From the NCBI RefSeq assembly GCF_900115245.1, contig NZ_FOVT01000006.1:248001-312000 (forward strand): DNA of 64,000 nt, read 5' to 3'. Under the pieces are notes generated by a model, which worked only from the letters and a program-made list of their open reading frames with translations, had not been told where the DNA came from and searched no databases. Below, piece after piece: positions 25,588-33,648 of the stretch; position 1 is the first letter of the stretch; each line of letters starts with the position of its first letter. The DNA comes from Mesorhizobium sp. NFR06 (lineage in GTDB: Bacteria > Pseudomonadota > Alphaproteobacteria > Rhizobiales > Rhizobiaceae). The translations under genes and the position numbers were made by a program.

Positions 25588-26007
25588 ATGTTTCTCGATC
25601 GCGAGCGTTTCAAGCCGGCGGCCGAAATGCGGCTCAGCCGGGACAAATCGTCGATCCGCGTGACGATAATCGACCCGAAGGCTTGCGAACTCGGCGAGGC
25701 CGTCTATGCCTGGATCACCGCCGAGGGCAAGCCGGTGAGGATCGGCACCTGCGGCGCCTCGGCCGGCAAGCGGCTGCTTTCCTATCCGGGCTATATCAAC
25801 CGCAGCCTTGCCGGCCGCGGCGGCACAACGCCGAAATGGGAAGCGTTGAAGTGGCTCAACCTGCTCAGCGAGCACGGCATGCTGACGGCGGTGGTGCATC
25901 AGCCGGAGCCGACGCCGACCGCGGCGGGCCTGATCAGACCCTATGTCGACATCGAGCGCCAGTTGATCCGCCAGCACAGGCCGTTGCTCAACCGCAGCCG
26001 GCGGTAA
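25588..26007 (+). CDS. GIY-YIG-like conserved hypothetical protein
   Basis: A 139-residue protein. The ATG at 25588 is chosen for the strong AAGGAGGG at 25577-25584; the frame is open further upstream, into the repeat, so longer starts at 25468 or 25555 are possible but less likely. The order AVYAWITAEGKPVRIGTCGA, KRLLSYPGYINRSL, and ERQLIRQHRPLLNRSRR resembles a GIY-YIG nuclease-type core (paired Y/R-I-G strands, basic helix, Glu and final L-N), but the match is loose. It sits alone. Function is not established. Confidence 0.55.
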   Translation: MFLDRERFKPAAEMRLSRDKSSIRVTIIDPKACELGEAVYAWITAEGKPVRIGTCGASAGKRLLSYPGYINRSLAGRGGTTPKWEALKWLNLLSEHGMLTAVVHQPEPTPTAAGLIRPYVDIERQLIRQHRPLLNRSRR

Positions 26008-26017
26008 GCTCGATCGT

Positions 26018-26803
26018 TCAGTGGACCGTGCCGGCGTCGTCGCCGCCAAGCATGCTGCGCGGGCTCTCGAAGCTCACGCGGTCGCGGCCGTTGGACTTGG
26101 CCTTGTAAAGGTGGCGGTCGGCGACCTGGAACATGTCGTGGTAGGTTGTCGGCCCGCTGAAGGCGATGCCGCCGATGCTCACCGAAAGCGGCCAGGGCCG
26201 TCCGCCGGGTGCAAACTCGGCCTCGCGGATGCTGCGCCTGATGGATTCGGCGACCAGAAAGGAGCGCGCGGCATTGGCACCGGGCAGGAAGACCACGAAT
26301 TCCTCACCGCCGATGCGCCCGACGATGTCGGCGCCATGCAGTTGCCCCTTGATCGTCGCGGCGATCAAGCGGAGCGCCTGGTCACCGCAATCGTGGCCGA
26401 GGCGGTCGTTGATCGACTTGAAATGGTCGGCATCGACGATCAACAGCGCGCCGGCATGAGCGACGGTTTGGCTGCGCGCCTGCTTGAGATAGGCCTCGAC
26501 CAGCATCGAGAAGGCGCCGCGGTTGAAGACCGCCGTCAGGCTGTCGGTCGCGGCAATGACGCTGAGCTCCTTCTGCGTGATCGCCAGCTGGCGCATCTTC
26601 CACATCAGGAAAAACAGGAACGAGCCGCCAAGCACAAGCGGCAGGAAAAGATCCGTCAATTGCGCCCAAAGCAGCGCCTGCGGCGACAGCGAGGGGAAAT
26701 TGAAGGAATCGACGAAGAAGGCGGCGGCAATAAAAAAGGCGGTGCCGGCGGCGGTGACCACCACGACCCTGCCCCAACTCGTGGGGGATAAATCGATGCG
26801 CAT
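26018..26803 (-). CDS. membrane GGDEF diguanylate cyclase, no I-site
   Basis: A 261-residue protein that would make cyclic di-GMP from two GTP. Two membrane segments (about 12-31 and 52-69) are followed by a short coiled stretch and a GGDEF domain with ADHFKSINDRLGHDCGD and the active motif GGEEF at 165-169. The position of the RxxD inhibitory site holds HGAD, so product inhibition by that route is unlikely. The ATG at 26803 has GGGAG 8 bp upstream. A second GGDEF gene lies just upstream on the same strand. Confidence 0.92.
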   Translation of the reverse strand: MRIDLSPTSWGRVVVVTAAGTAFFIAAAFFVDSFNFPSLSPQALLWAQLTDLFLPLVLGGSFLFFLMWKMRQLAITQKELSVIAATDSLTAVFNRGAFSMLVEAYLKQARSQTVAHAGALLIVDADHFKSINDRLGHDCGDQALRLIAATIKGQLHGADIVGRIGGEEFVVFLPGANAARSFLVAESIRRSIREAEFAPGGRPWPLSVSIGGIAFSGPTTYHDMFQVADRHLYKAKSNGRDRVSFESPRSMLGGDDAGTVH

Positions 26804-26983
26804 GTCATTTGCTCCCATGCATGGCGGCATCTTGGCGCGGGAAGGCAAACGAACCGCTAATGTGCAGTCTCCAATTCGAATGTGAGCCAGACGTTGGTCT
26901 CATGGAGGCCCCGAGAGGCTGGCGATCGTCCGCGGGCCCCAGATATCCGGACTTATCACAGGCGATTGTTCCGCTTCGCGTCG

Positions 26984-27796
26984 TCAGCCGCGGCGGCGGC
27001 TTTCATTCGAACCCGCTGCGCGGTCTCGCAAGCCAGCTATCTCAAATTCAGACGACACCCGATTTCGTCCGCGTTGTTTTGCTTCGCGAACGCATCGGCC
27101 GGCAAGGCGAAGGACATCCTCGGCATCTCCGTTGCGAGCGATTTCCGCCCCTCCGATGCTGACCGTCACCTTCACGTCGTCCCGGCGGCCCTGGACCCAG
27201 GGAATTCCTTCGATGTGGCGGCGGATGTTCTCCGCAATGATCATCGCCTGGTCCTTGCGCAAGTCGCGCAGAAGAACTCCGAACTCTTCGCCACCGAGGC
27301 GACCGATCGAATCGCCGGGGCGCGTCATGTAGACGAGCGCCTTCGCGATCCGGATCAAGGTCTCGTCACCTTTGGCATGTCCATGCTTGTCATTGACTAA
27401 GGAAAAGTGATCCATGTCGACAAGCAGAAGCGTGTCACATTCACCTTCATCGCGCTTTCTGTCCACGCGCGCGATGAATTCACCGCGGCTGAGCAGCCCC
27501 GTCAGCTGGTCGTGACTGGTCACGAAGGCCAGCCTGTCATGCGTCTCTCTCAGTGCCGCATACGACTTCTCCAATTTGTCGTATGTGTCCTGGATGGTTT
27601 CTGCCTGGGCGAAGATGTAAGCGCTGACAGGCATCCCAATCAGTATGGGAATGAAGGTGCATTCCACCCAGCTGAGCCAGTCGATCGGCATCTGCAGGGC
27701 GAGCCTCGCCGTGAACGACAGAGCGAAGGTTGCGACGACCGCAATTATCGTCACAACGATCGACTTGCCCAGGATACGTCGGGTGCGCGGACTCAT
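26984..27796 (-). CDS. membrane GGDEF diguanylate cyclase with I-site
   Basis: A 270-residue protein with two membrane segments (about 12-30 and 43-63), a coiled-coil linker (DTYDKLEKSYAALRETHDRL) and a GGDEF domain. The active motif is GGEEF (168-172), preceded by RPGD (159-162), which is a complete RxxD inhibitory site five residues before it. VDMDHFSLVNDKHGHAKGDE gives the metal-binding and base-binding region. It is a close architectural paralogue of the gene at 26018-26803, separated by 180 bp with nothing else visible. The two differ mainly in feedback potential. Confidence 0.92.
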   Translation of the reverse strand: MSPRTRRILGKSIVVTIIAVVATFALSFTARLALQMPIDWLSWVECTFIPILIGMPVSAYIFAQAETIQDTYDKLEKSYAALRETHDRLAFVTSHDQLTGLLSRGEFIARVDRKRDEGECDTLLLVDMDHFSLVNDKHGHAKGDETLIRIAKALVYMTRPGDSIGRLGGEEFGVLLRDLRKDQAMIIAENIRRHIEGIPWVQGRRDDVKVTVSIGGAEIARNGDAEDVLRLAGRCVREAKQRGRNRVSSEFEIAGLRDRAAGSNESRRRG

Positions 27797-27985
27797 GCCG
27801 TCAGCTTACAGAATCGACGCTAAACACGGCGTTATCAATTCCGCTAACATTTGCGCCGACGACCTACCCTGCCAAAACGGCAGCTATGCCGCGCGAATTG
27901 CACGGAACCGCCGCGCTGCCGAGACTGGAACCCAGTTGCAAGCAAGGGCCGGGCGCCAGCAAAGTATCGGCTGGCTCGTCCGGTC

Positions 27986-28498
27986 TCAGGCGTAGGCGCG
28001 GCCTTCCTCGGAACGCTGGAAAAGCATCAGGTCGAGCGGCACCGACGGCCTGCCGAGCACGGTCAGCACCATGTGCGCCTGGCCGCGATGGTGGGTCTGG
28101 TGGTTGAAGAAATGGCTGAGCGCCGGCGAAAGCCGCTGCGAGACGGTGCGCATGTCGGAGAGTGTCATGTAGGAGAAGCGGCCGGTGAGCGCATTCTCGC
28201 TCATGCCGCTGACCCAGTCGATGATCCGCCTGTCCTCGGCCTCGCGCGCACTGTGCAAAGGTGGTAACGCCTTGTAAAGAATGGCGTCAAGGGACGATGG
28301 CGCGTGTCCCTCGCCGGTGAAACGCTTCATCCAGATGCGATCGGCGGCCAGGATATGGTTGAGCGTTCCCATCATCGAGCCGAAGAAGGCGCCGGTGTCG
28401 CGGTTGAATTCCTCGTCGGTGAGGGCGGCGGCGGCATCGTAGATGCGCGCATTGGCCCATTGATTATAGGCCGCAAACATCATGAAATGCTGTCTCAT
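27986..28498 (-). CDS. DinB/YfiT-like putative metalloenzyme
   Basis: A 170-residue four-helix bundle protein. Metal-ligand positions of the DinB fold are LNHILAADRIW (His, about 47) and FFNHQTHHRGQAHMVL (His pair about 132-136). Bacillithiol- and mycothiol-dependent transferases share this fold, but Rhizobiales lack those thiols, so the reaction is unknown. A second DinB-like gene lies at 42786-43316. It diverges from the GST gene that begins 54 bp away. Confidence 0.85.
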   Translation of the reverse strand: MRQHFMMFAAYNQWANARIYDAAAALTDEEFNRDTGAFFGSMMGTLNHILAADRIWMKRFTGEGHAPSSLDAILYKALPPLHSAREAEDRRIIDWVSGMSENALTGRFSYMTLSDMRTVSQRLSPALSHFFNHQTHHRGQAHMVLTVLGRPSVPLDLMLFQRSEEGRAYA

Positions 28499-28552
28499 TA
28501 TTCCATCCGGCTCGCAGCGAATCCTGGCTCTTCGTAACCCGCAGGGACTTCA

Positions 28553-29245
28553 ATGACCATTCTGTTCTACGACCTCGTCGGCCATGATGACCAACGCCCG
28601 TTCAGTCCGCATTGCTGGAAGACGAAGATGGCGCTGGCCCACAAGGGGCTCGACGCCACCAAGGTGCCGACGCGCTTCCTGGAAGTGCCCAAAGTCGAGG
28701 GCGGCGTATCGAAGACAGTGCCGGTGATCCGCGACGGCGAGCGCGTGGTGGCCGATTCCTTTGCCATCGCGCTCTATCTGGAGGAAGCCTATCCGGAGCG
28801 GCCGACGCTGTTTTCCGGTGAAGGCGGCAAGGCGACGGCGCGCTTCATCGAGCGCTGGTCGCAGTTCACCATCCACCCCTATATCGCGACGGTGGCGCTG
28901 ACCGACCTGCATGCCATGCAGGACGAGCCGAACGCCGCCTATTTCCGCGAGGATCGCGAACGGCGCTACGGCAAGCGGCTGGAAGATGTCGTGGCCAACC
29001 GCGATGCCGGGCTCTCGGCTTTTCGCGCCGCGCTGGAGCCGCTGCGTTCGACGCTCGCCCGCCAAGCCTTCATCGGCGGCGAGGCGCCGCTGTTTGCCGA
29101 TTACATCGTGTTCGGGGCGTTGCAATGGGGTCGCATCGCCTCGCCTTTCCAACTGCTCGACGATGGCGACATCATCGCCCACTGGTTCGAGCGCTGCCTC
29201 GACTTGCATGGCGGGATCGGCAGACAGGTCGCGGCGGCGGCGTGA
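28553..29245 (+). CDS. glutathione S-transferase family protein
   Basis: A 230-residue protein. The thioredoxin-like N-terminal domain has FSPHCWKTKMALAHKGLD and the cis-Pro block KTVPVIRDGERVVADSFAIALYLEE, in which V-P and D-S bind glutathione. An all-helical domain follows (about 90-220, with APLFADYIVFGALQWGR as the N-capping box). The S-P-H-C motif near the N-terminus puts a Cys where some bacterial GSTs have the catalytic residue. Substrates unknown. A DUF1905 gene follows at once. Confidence 0.9.
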   Translation: MTILFYDLVGHDDQRPFSPHCWKTKMALAHKGLDATKVPTRFLEVPKVEGGVSKTVPVIRDGERVVADSFAIALYLEEAYPERPTLFSGEGGKATARFIERWSQFTIHPYIATVALTDLHAMQDEPNAAYFREDRERRYGKRLEDVVANRDAGLSAFRAALEPLRSTLARQAFIGGEAPLFADYIVFGALQWGRIASPFQLLDDGDIIAHWFERCLDLHGGIGRQVAAAA

Positions 29246-29268
29246 CGGCAGCGAGCGTCGGAATTGCC

Positions 29269-29565
29269 ATGTTGCGCTATGAGGTGCAGGCCGAGATCTG
29301 GATTTATCCTGGTGAAGGCGGCTGGCATTTCGTGACCTTGCCTGTGGAGTTCGCGGCGCCGATCAAAGCGGCGATGGCGGGACTGGCGCGCCCTTGGGGC
29401 TCGCTCGGCGTCACGGCGATCATCGGCAAGACAAGGTGGCAAACGTCACTATTTCCCGACAAGGCGTCCGGCAGCCTGCTTTTGCCGGTCAAGGCCTCGG
29501 TGCGCCAGCGCGAAGGCCTCAACGCCGGCGACGCGCCGACATTGACGGTGGAGATCGAGCTTTAA
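29269..29565 (+). CDS. DUF1905 domain protein
   Basis: A 98-residue protein ([20 protein letters not shown]) with the DUF1905 pattern: [36 protein letters not shown], and [17 protein letters not shown]. This is a small beta-barrel family of unknown function. An alternative GTG at 29242 would overlap the GST stop (GTGA) and add nine residues. The stop codon overlaps by 3 bp that of the convergent gene at 29562. Probably cotranscribed with the GST. Confidence 0.85.
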   Translation: MLRYEVQAEIWIYPGEGGWHFVTLPVEFAAPIKAAMAGLARPWGSLGVTAIIGKTRWQTSLFPDKASGSLLLPVKASVRQREGLNAGDAPTLTVEIEL

Positions 29566-29768
29566 TCCTGCCTGGGCGCATCCTTCTCGACCAGCTTGAC
29601 GCAGATCGGGTCGCCCTCGCCCATGCGGGCGCATCGCCATTCCGGGCCGAAGCCGAAATTGTGATCCCTCGGCGGCAGGACCAGCAGGACGAAGACGATC
29701 GCCGCGCATATGAGTGCCATGAAGACGACGCCCAGGATGTCGCCGCGTCTGAGATAAGGCCAGTTCAT
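29562..29768 (-). CDS. small single-span membrane protein (68 aa)
   Basis: A 68-residue protein starting at the ATG at 29768 ([20 protein letters not shown]). One hydrophobic helix (about 11-34) is followed by [20 protein letters not shown] and two cysteines. N-terminus-in topology is suggested by the basic residues before the helix. No family is recognised, although similar short proteins are common in rhizobia. It diverges from ndk across 177 bp. Confidence 0.7.
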   Translation of the reverse strand: MNWPYLRRGDILGVVFMALICAAIVFVLLVLPPRDHNFGFGPEWRCARMGEGDPICVKLVEKDAPRQD

Positions 29769-29945
29769 CGCCTCAGGCTCCGCTGTCACGGCACTCCGGG
29801 ACCAAGCGCCGGAGGCGCATGCAGCCGCCTAATTATCCCGCAAAGCGGCCGCCTTGACCAGAAGCCGCCTCCCCTTGGCAAGCCGGCAAGCGGCTTGTAT
29901 AGAGCCCGCCACTCCAATTTCCATTCCCACAACAAGGACCACCCT

Positions 29946-30368
29946 ATGGCGATCGAACGCACCTTTTCCATGATCAAGCCGGACGCGACCAGGCGCAACC
30001 TGACGGGCGCCATCACCAAGATGCTGGAAGACGCCGGCCTGCGCGTCATCGCGTCGCGCCGCGTGTGGATGAGCCGCCGCGAGGCCGAGGGTTTCTACGC
30101 CGTCCACAAGGATCGCCCGTTCTTCGGGGAGCTGGTGGAATTCATGTCGTCGGCTCCGACCGTCGTGCAGGTGCTGGAAGGCGAGGACGCCATCGCCAAG
30201 AACCGCGAAGTGATGGGCGCCACCAACCCGGCCAATGCCGCCGAAGGCACCATCCGCAAGGTGCATGCGCTGTCGATCGGCGAGAATTCGGTGCACGGCT
30301 CGGACGCGCCGGAGACCGCCGCGCAGGAGATCAAATACTGGTTCTCGGACACCGAAATCGTCGGCTGA
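29946..30368 (+). CDS. ndk: nucleoside diphosphate kinase
   Basis: A 140-residue enzyme that transfers the gamma-phosphate between nucleoside tri- and diphosphates through phosphohistidine. The start [14 protein letters not shown] is the conserved family opening. Catalytic His117 is in the signature NSVHGSD, and the substrate-binding residues K11 and the block [19 protein letters not shown] are intact. Length is exactly typical. AAGGACC lies upstream of the ATG at 29946, and a strong terminator follows at 30394-30417. Confidence 0.98.
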   Translation: MAIERTFSMIKPDATRRNLTGAITKMLEDAGLRVIASRRVWMSRREAEGFYAVHKDRPFFGELVEFMSSAPTVVQVLEGEDAIAKNREVMGATNPANAAEGTIRKVHALSIGENSVHGSDAPETAAQEIKYWFSDTEIVG

Positions 30369-30393
30369 ACCGACAATTTCGGCTTTGCAACAA

Positions 30394-30417
30394 AGGCGGC
30401 CGAAGGGCCGCTTTTTT
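30394..30417 (+). terminator. rho-independent terminator of ndk
   Basis: A 6-bp GC stem (GCGGCC at 30396-30401 and GGCCGC at 30406-30411) with loop GAAG is followed by six Ts (30412-30417), 27 bp after the ndk stop. Confidence 0.92.
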
Positions 30418-30510
30418 GTCGCAACGGGGTTGGCAGGCTGATCGGGTGCGCTAAGTCCGCCCTCGCCGGCGAAGCGATGTCGCCGGCTGGAAGCGGTTAT
30501 CGCGCTTGCG

Positions 30511-30625
30511 TCTAGAACCGGATGATTTCAGGTCGAGTCGATCTCATGAAACCGGCTCTAAATCAAAGAGATAGAGCATGATGTCGTCTGAAGACCGCTT
30601 CGCACTTTTCGGCATCATGCTCCTA
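30511..30625. repeat. composite palindromic repeat
   Basis: The first half (30511-30561) is built on TCTAGAACCGG and its imperfect complement ACCGGCTCTA. After AATCAAAGAGATA, a second hairpin runs from GAGCATGATG (30574 on) to CATCATGCTC (30613-30622). The CACTTTTCGGCATCATGCTC end also occurs at 25443-25462. It lies between ndk and the small gene at 30643. Confidence 0.8.
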
Positions 30626-30642
30626 GTAGAAGGGAGGGAAGC

Positions 30643-30849
30643 ATGGCCCAACTCCATGTTTCCAGGAGTGGCGCTGCGTATCCGGACGATCTCGTCCTGT
30701 TGAAGCGCCTTTACGACCAGGTCTGCGAGGAACGGGGCATCGTCCCCGGCAGCCCGGAGGCGTCGGAGCTGGCGATCGAAGCCATGAAGCTCTTTTCCGC
30801 CGGTATTTTCGACGAAGATACTATCAGCCGCCGTCTTCGCCACCACTGA
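30643..30849 (+). CDS. small conserved hypothetical protein (68 aa)
   Basis: A 68-residue soluble protein (MAQLHVSRSGAAYPDDLVLL) with GGGAGG about 6 bp before the ATG. It is helical, with a likely short helix-turn pattern (LKRLYDQVCEERGI, ASELAIEAMKLFSAGIFDED). The family is widespread in Rhizobiales as far as I can recall, without a function. It converges with the DUF190 gene 17 bp away. Confidence 0.7.
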   Translation: MAQLHVSRSGAAYPDDLVLLKRLYDQVCEERGIVPGSPEASELAIEAMKLFSAGIFDEDTISRRLRHH

Positions 30850-30866
30850 TCGAGCGAAAAACGGGC

Positions 30867-31211
30867 TCAATCGTCCTCGCCGTAGCGGATGACCTCGACC
30901 TTCTCCCTGGTCATCAGGCAGCTCTTCGTCCTGGTCAGCGCCTTGATCTCGGGGATCAGCGCATCGATCTTCTCCGACGCGTCGACGATCTCGACCACGA
31001 TGGGCAGATCCTGCGACAGGCGCAGGATCTTGGCGGTGTGCAGCACGCTGGAGCGACCGAAGCCCAGCGGCCCCCGCAGCACCGTGGCACCGGCCATGCC
31101 GGTCTCGCGCGCCTTGATGACGATTGCCTCGTGCAGCGGCTTGCCGTCGGCCGCCCTGTCGTCTTCGCCGAAGAAGATCCTGAGCAGCGCGCATTGCGCG
31201 GGAAGTTCCAT
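30867..31211 (-). CDS. DUF190 protein of the fluoride-resistance unit
   Basis: A 114-residue protein from the ATG at 31211 (AGGAGGAG upstream). The DUF190 pattern is clear: AQCALLRIFFGEDDRADGK-like start, HEAIVIKARETGMAGATVL, LRGPLGFGRSS, DLPIVVEIVDASEKIDALIP, and KSCLMTREKVEVIRY. The fold is related to PII-like regulators, and DUF190 genes often accompany crcB. It lies 28 bp after the second crcB gene, so it belongs to the riboswitch-controlled operon. Role presumed accessory to fluoride export; not proven. Confidence 0.88.
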   Translation of the reverse strand: MELPAQCALLRIFFGEDDRAADGKPLHEAIVIKARETGMAGATVLRGPLGFGRSSVLHTAKILRLSQDLPIVVEIVDASEKIDALIPEIKALTRTKSCLMTREKVEVIRYGEDD

Positions 31212-31239
31212 GTTCTCCTCCTCGTACGGGTTGGCCTGA

Positions 31240-31674
31240 TCACCTGGTCGCCTGATCGCCTCCTGGCAAGCGGTTGAGCCTGGACGCCATGAGATAGCCC
31301 AGCCACGCCGCGGCGAGCGACAGCCCGACCACACTGATGAGATAGGTCGCGGCCAGCGGCAAGTCGCCCTCGAACAGCAGGATGAAGGTATCGAGGCTCA
31401 TCGCCGAAAACGTGGTGAGGCCGCCGCAGAAGCCGGCCATGACGAAATTGCGGCTAGCGGGAGCGACCATCAGGCGGCCGTCCGGCCCGGTCAGCGTGGC
31501 GAAGGCCATGATGATCCACGAGCCGACGACATTGACGAAAGCGGTCGACCAAAGCGCGTTGAGCCCCAGCAGCGAGACGATGACATGGCCCGACAGGAAG
31601 CGGGCCAGCGAGCCGATCGCCGCACCGCAGCCGACCGCCAGATAAAGCCGCATCGCCGCCTGTCTGTCTGTCAT
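31240..31674 (-). CDS. crcB: fluoride channel CrcB/Fluc, second subunit
   Basis: A 144-residue inner-membrane protein that exports fluoride as a dual-topology or paired dimer. Family blocks are [36 protein letters not shown], and [20 protein letters not shown], including the pore Asn and the T-T-F-S segment with the Phe-box. Four membrane helices are visible. The ATG at 31674 is preferred over that at 31689. It follows the first crcB gene by 23 bp; paired genes suggest an obligate heterodimer of opposite topology. Confidence 0.92.
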   Translation of the reverse strand: MTDRQAAMRLYLAVGCGAAIGSLARFLSGHVIVSLLGLNALWSTAFVNVVGSWIIMAFATLTGPDGRLMVAPASRNFVMAGFCGGLTTFSAMSLDTFILLFEGDLPLAATYLISVVGLSLAAAWLGYLMASRLNRLPGGDQATR

Positions 31675-31697
31675 CGCTTCACCCGTCATGCCGATGG

Positions 31698-32090
31698 CTA
31701 ACCGGCCATCCAGAGGACCGCCCGGAAGCCGAGGGCGACGGACAACACGCACAGCACCGAGGAGGCGACTGCATTGAAGGCGGCGAGCCGCCCTTCGCCG
31801 TCGAGCGCCAGGTTGAGCGTCTGCAGGCAGAAGGACGACACTGTGGTGTAGCCGCCGAACAGGCCGACGACGATCAGGTCGCGGACGAGATCGCTGGCGA
31901 AGACGCCGCCGAGCGCCCGCGCCGCGCCGGCGAAGGCGCCGATGGCAAGGGCGCCGGAGACGTTGACCGCAAGCGTGCCCCAGGGAAAGGTCTCGCCAAC
32001 GCTGCGGCCGACCACGCCGGAGAGGAAAAAGCGGGAAATACCGCCGAAGAAACCGCCGATCAGGACCAGGGCGCAAGCCGCAAGGGTCAT
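31698..32090 (-). CDS. crcB: fluoride channel CrcB/Fluc, first subunit
   Basis: A 130-residue four-helix membrane protein. [33 protein letters not shown] and [19 protein letters not shown] are the CrcB hallmarks. Here the pore loop reads T-T-V-S rather than T-T-F-S of the second subunit, so the two Phe-box positions are not equivalent. It is the first gene after the fluoride riboswitch, consistent with control by fluoride. Confidence 0.92.
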   Translation of the reverse strand: MTLAACALVLIGGFFGGISRFFLSGVVGRSVGETFPWGTLAVNVSGALAIGAFAGAARALGGVFASDLVRDLIVVGLFGGYTTVSSFCLQTLNLALDGEGRLAAFNAVASSVLCVLSVALGFRAVLWMAG

Positions 32091-32161
32091 CGCTTCAATA
32101 CCTTCTCTCTGGCGATTCCACCCAGGGAATCACTTCAACAAAGCAGGCACGATGCGAGCGG

Positions 32162-32199
32162 AAAAAACAAATCCTGCCGCGCAAAGCACGCCTGGCAGG
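32162..32199 (-). terminator. switchable terminator of the fluoride riboswitch
   Basis: On the minus strand CCTGCC (32194-32199) pairs with GGCAGG (32173-32178) and is followed by ATTTGTTTTTT. The 5-prime half of this stem overlaps the 3-prime end of the fluoride aptamer, so aptamer folding and terminator folding exclude each other: fluoride would permit read-through into crcB. Confidence 0.8.
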
Positions 32200-32243
32200 A
32201 GTCATCAGCCCAAAGGGCGGTTTCGGGGGAACCCCATCCCCAT
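32191..32243 (-). ncRNA. fluoride riboswitch (crcB motif)
   Basis: Read on the minus strand, the conserved elements appear in order: GGGGATGGGGTTCCCC, then GAAACCGCCCTTTGGGC, then TGATGACTCCTGCC. These are the stem P1 strand, the pseudoknot-loop with hairpin and the UGAUG-x-CUCC block of the crcB RNA motif. It lies about 100 bp upstream of the first crcB gene and is followed by an overlapping terminator, so expression is likely turned on by fluoride at the level of transcription. Confidence 0.9.
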
Positions 32244-32473
32244 TTTTCATGGGAAACTATGTGCTTCCGGCAAGACGGTCAATCGGCTCTCGTGAGATCG
32301 CCGGCCGTGGCAATCGCTTGCGCGCCCCCGCCGGCCCGCGCGACCCAGACTCGTTTCCTATACCCAGCCAAGCTCCCCCGCATTCGACTGTTCGATGCCC
32401 GGAACCATCCCGCGCTAGCCGATTGACGGCGACCTGCTGCGCCGGCGGGCAGACGCTCCCATCAGAGCCGGGC

Positions 32474-32971
32474 CTACGGATCAACTGTGAATTCGGTCCA
32501 CATGCCGGCTGCATAGTGACCTGACTGGTTACAGATCAGCAGATACTTTCCAGCCTTGAGATTAACTCTCAACGTGCCAGACGCGCCGGGTTTGAGATCC
32601 GAAACCTCGCCCTTGTCGCCGGCCTTGTCTTCGTCAACGCGGTTCTGGGCGTTGATGTATGGAAGCTGCCGACCAGGATTGGCGAGGTAGATGACGATCA
32701 TTTCGTGGACCCTGTCCTTGGAGTCATTCTTCACATTGAATGTGACATTTCCGGCCTTCACTTCTGGGGGCGAAACCTTGATGCCCATGGTCGCCTTGGC
32801 GGTATCGGCGCTTGGCGTCGCATAAGCGAGCCCAATCGCCATCGGCATCCTCGCGCCTTTGTCCCACAGCGAGACATTGACAAGCGATGCTGCCTGAGTA
32901 GCGCTTGCGTCTCCTGCAATCAGCATTGCAGCAGTCAGCCCGACCGCCGCTCGTGTTGATGTGCGTTTCAT
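32474..32971 (-). CDS. exported cupredoxin (type-1 copper protein)
   Basis: A 165-residue protein with a signal peptide (about 1-28) and one cupredoxin domain. The likely copper ligands are H89 (RVHEMIVIYL) and C147, H152, M157 in LICNQSGHYAAGMWTEF, the C-x4-H-x4-M loop of blue copper sites. VTFNVKNDSKDRVHEMIV and GKYLLICN are the typical strands. It would carry electrons or hold copper in the periplasm. The ATG at 32971 has GGAGGT upstream. It stands alone, with a copper-protein partner not evident. Confidence 0.85.
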   Translation of the reverse strand: MKRTSTRAAVGLTAAMLIAGDASATQAASLVNVSLWDKGARMPMAIGLAYATPSADTAKATMGIKVSPPEVKAGNVTFNVKNDSKDRVHEMIVIYLANPGRQLPYINAQNRVDEDKAGDKGEVSDLKPGASGTLRVNLKAGKYLLICNQSGHYAAGMWTEFTVDP

Positions 32972-33162
32972 GGTGACCTCCATCCAAACGACAGCGGGTG
33001 CGGCGTTCGTCAATCTGCAGCGTTGCAGAGCCGGCAGGACGCTTCGGCAGCCAATCTGCCGACAATGGGGAGATATCCGGCAGGGACGTTTTCCTGCCGG
33101 CATCAAAAGTTCTGCACCGCCGCTTAGCCTTCGCTGCGAGGTATGACTTTACTTCGTTGACG

Positions 33163-33432
33163 TCACTTCGCTTGGCGCTCCTTCACATTCGCATGATCGT
33201 TTGCCGCGTCCGTGTCGGTGGCGGGCGTCTTGGTCTCCTCACCGGTGAACGGACTGCCCTGCCCAGGCGCGAGGTCGCCGCTATGGCCGGCCTTGTTGGT
33301 CTGGAAGGGCTGGCCGTCAGGGCTTAACCCGTGCTCGGTGGCGTTGAACAGATGGTCGTCCGCCCTGGCAAGGCCGGCGAAGGCGATCAGCGAAACGCCG
33401 GCGGCGGCAAGAACAAGCGCATGTCTTTTCAT
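33163..33432 (-). CDS. small exported hypothetical protein (89 aa)
   Basis: An 89-residue protein with a signal peptide (MKRHALVLAAAGVSLIAFAG, cut near LARA). The mature part is hydrophilic and of low complexity (DDHLFNATEHGLSPDGQPFQ, then ATDTDAANDHANVKERQ), rich in Asp, His and Thr. GGGAG precedes the ATG at 33432. No family is recognised. Periplasmic or secreted location inferred. Confidence 0.7.
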   Translation of the reverse strand: MKRHALVLAAAGVSLIAFAGLARADDHLFNATEHGLSPDGQPFQTNKAGHSGDLAPGQGSPFTGEETKTPATDTDAANDHANVKERQAK

Positions 33433-33648
33433 TTCTGGTCTCCCTTGAGTAGCCAGATCGACCCGCGCATTCGGTCTGGCGGTTTCAGTAAAGGGACAAG
33501 TCCCTTTTTGCCTGCCCGCCATATGGGAGAGTTAACGCCTCTGCGGCGCGGATTATTCCCGGCGCCGACACGAGGTGGTGGTTGGGCCGCGAGCAAGATG
33601 CGGCGCGGCAGTTCTTCGCGCAGAGGTCGCAAAGCGATCCGTCGAGAC

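Noticed and set aside
29394..30368. A longer start for ndk
   Set aside because: The extra 184 residues are non-homologous and overlap two other genes; [14 protein letters not shown] is the family start.
31240..32076. A 278-codon frame that would join both crcB genes
   Set aside because: The N-terminal half is the wrong frame of the first crcB gene; two separate 130-144-residue proteins fit the family.
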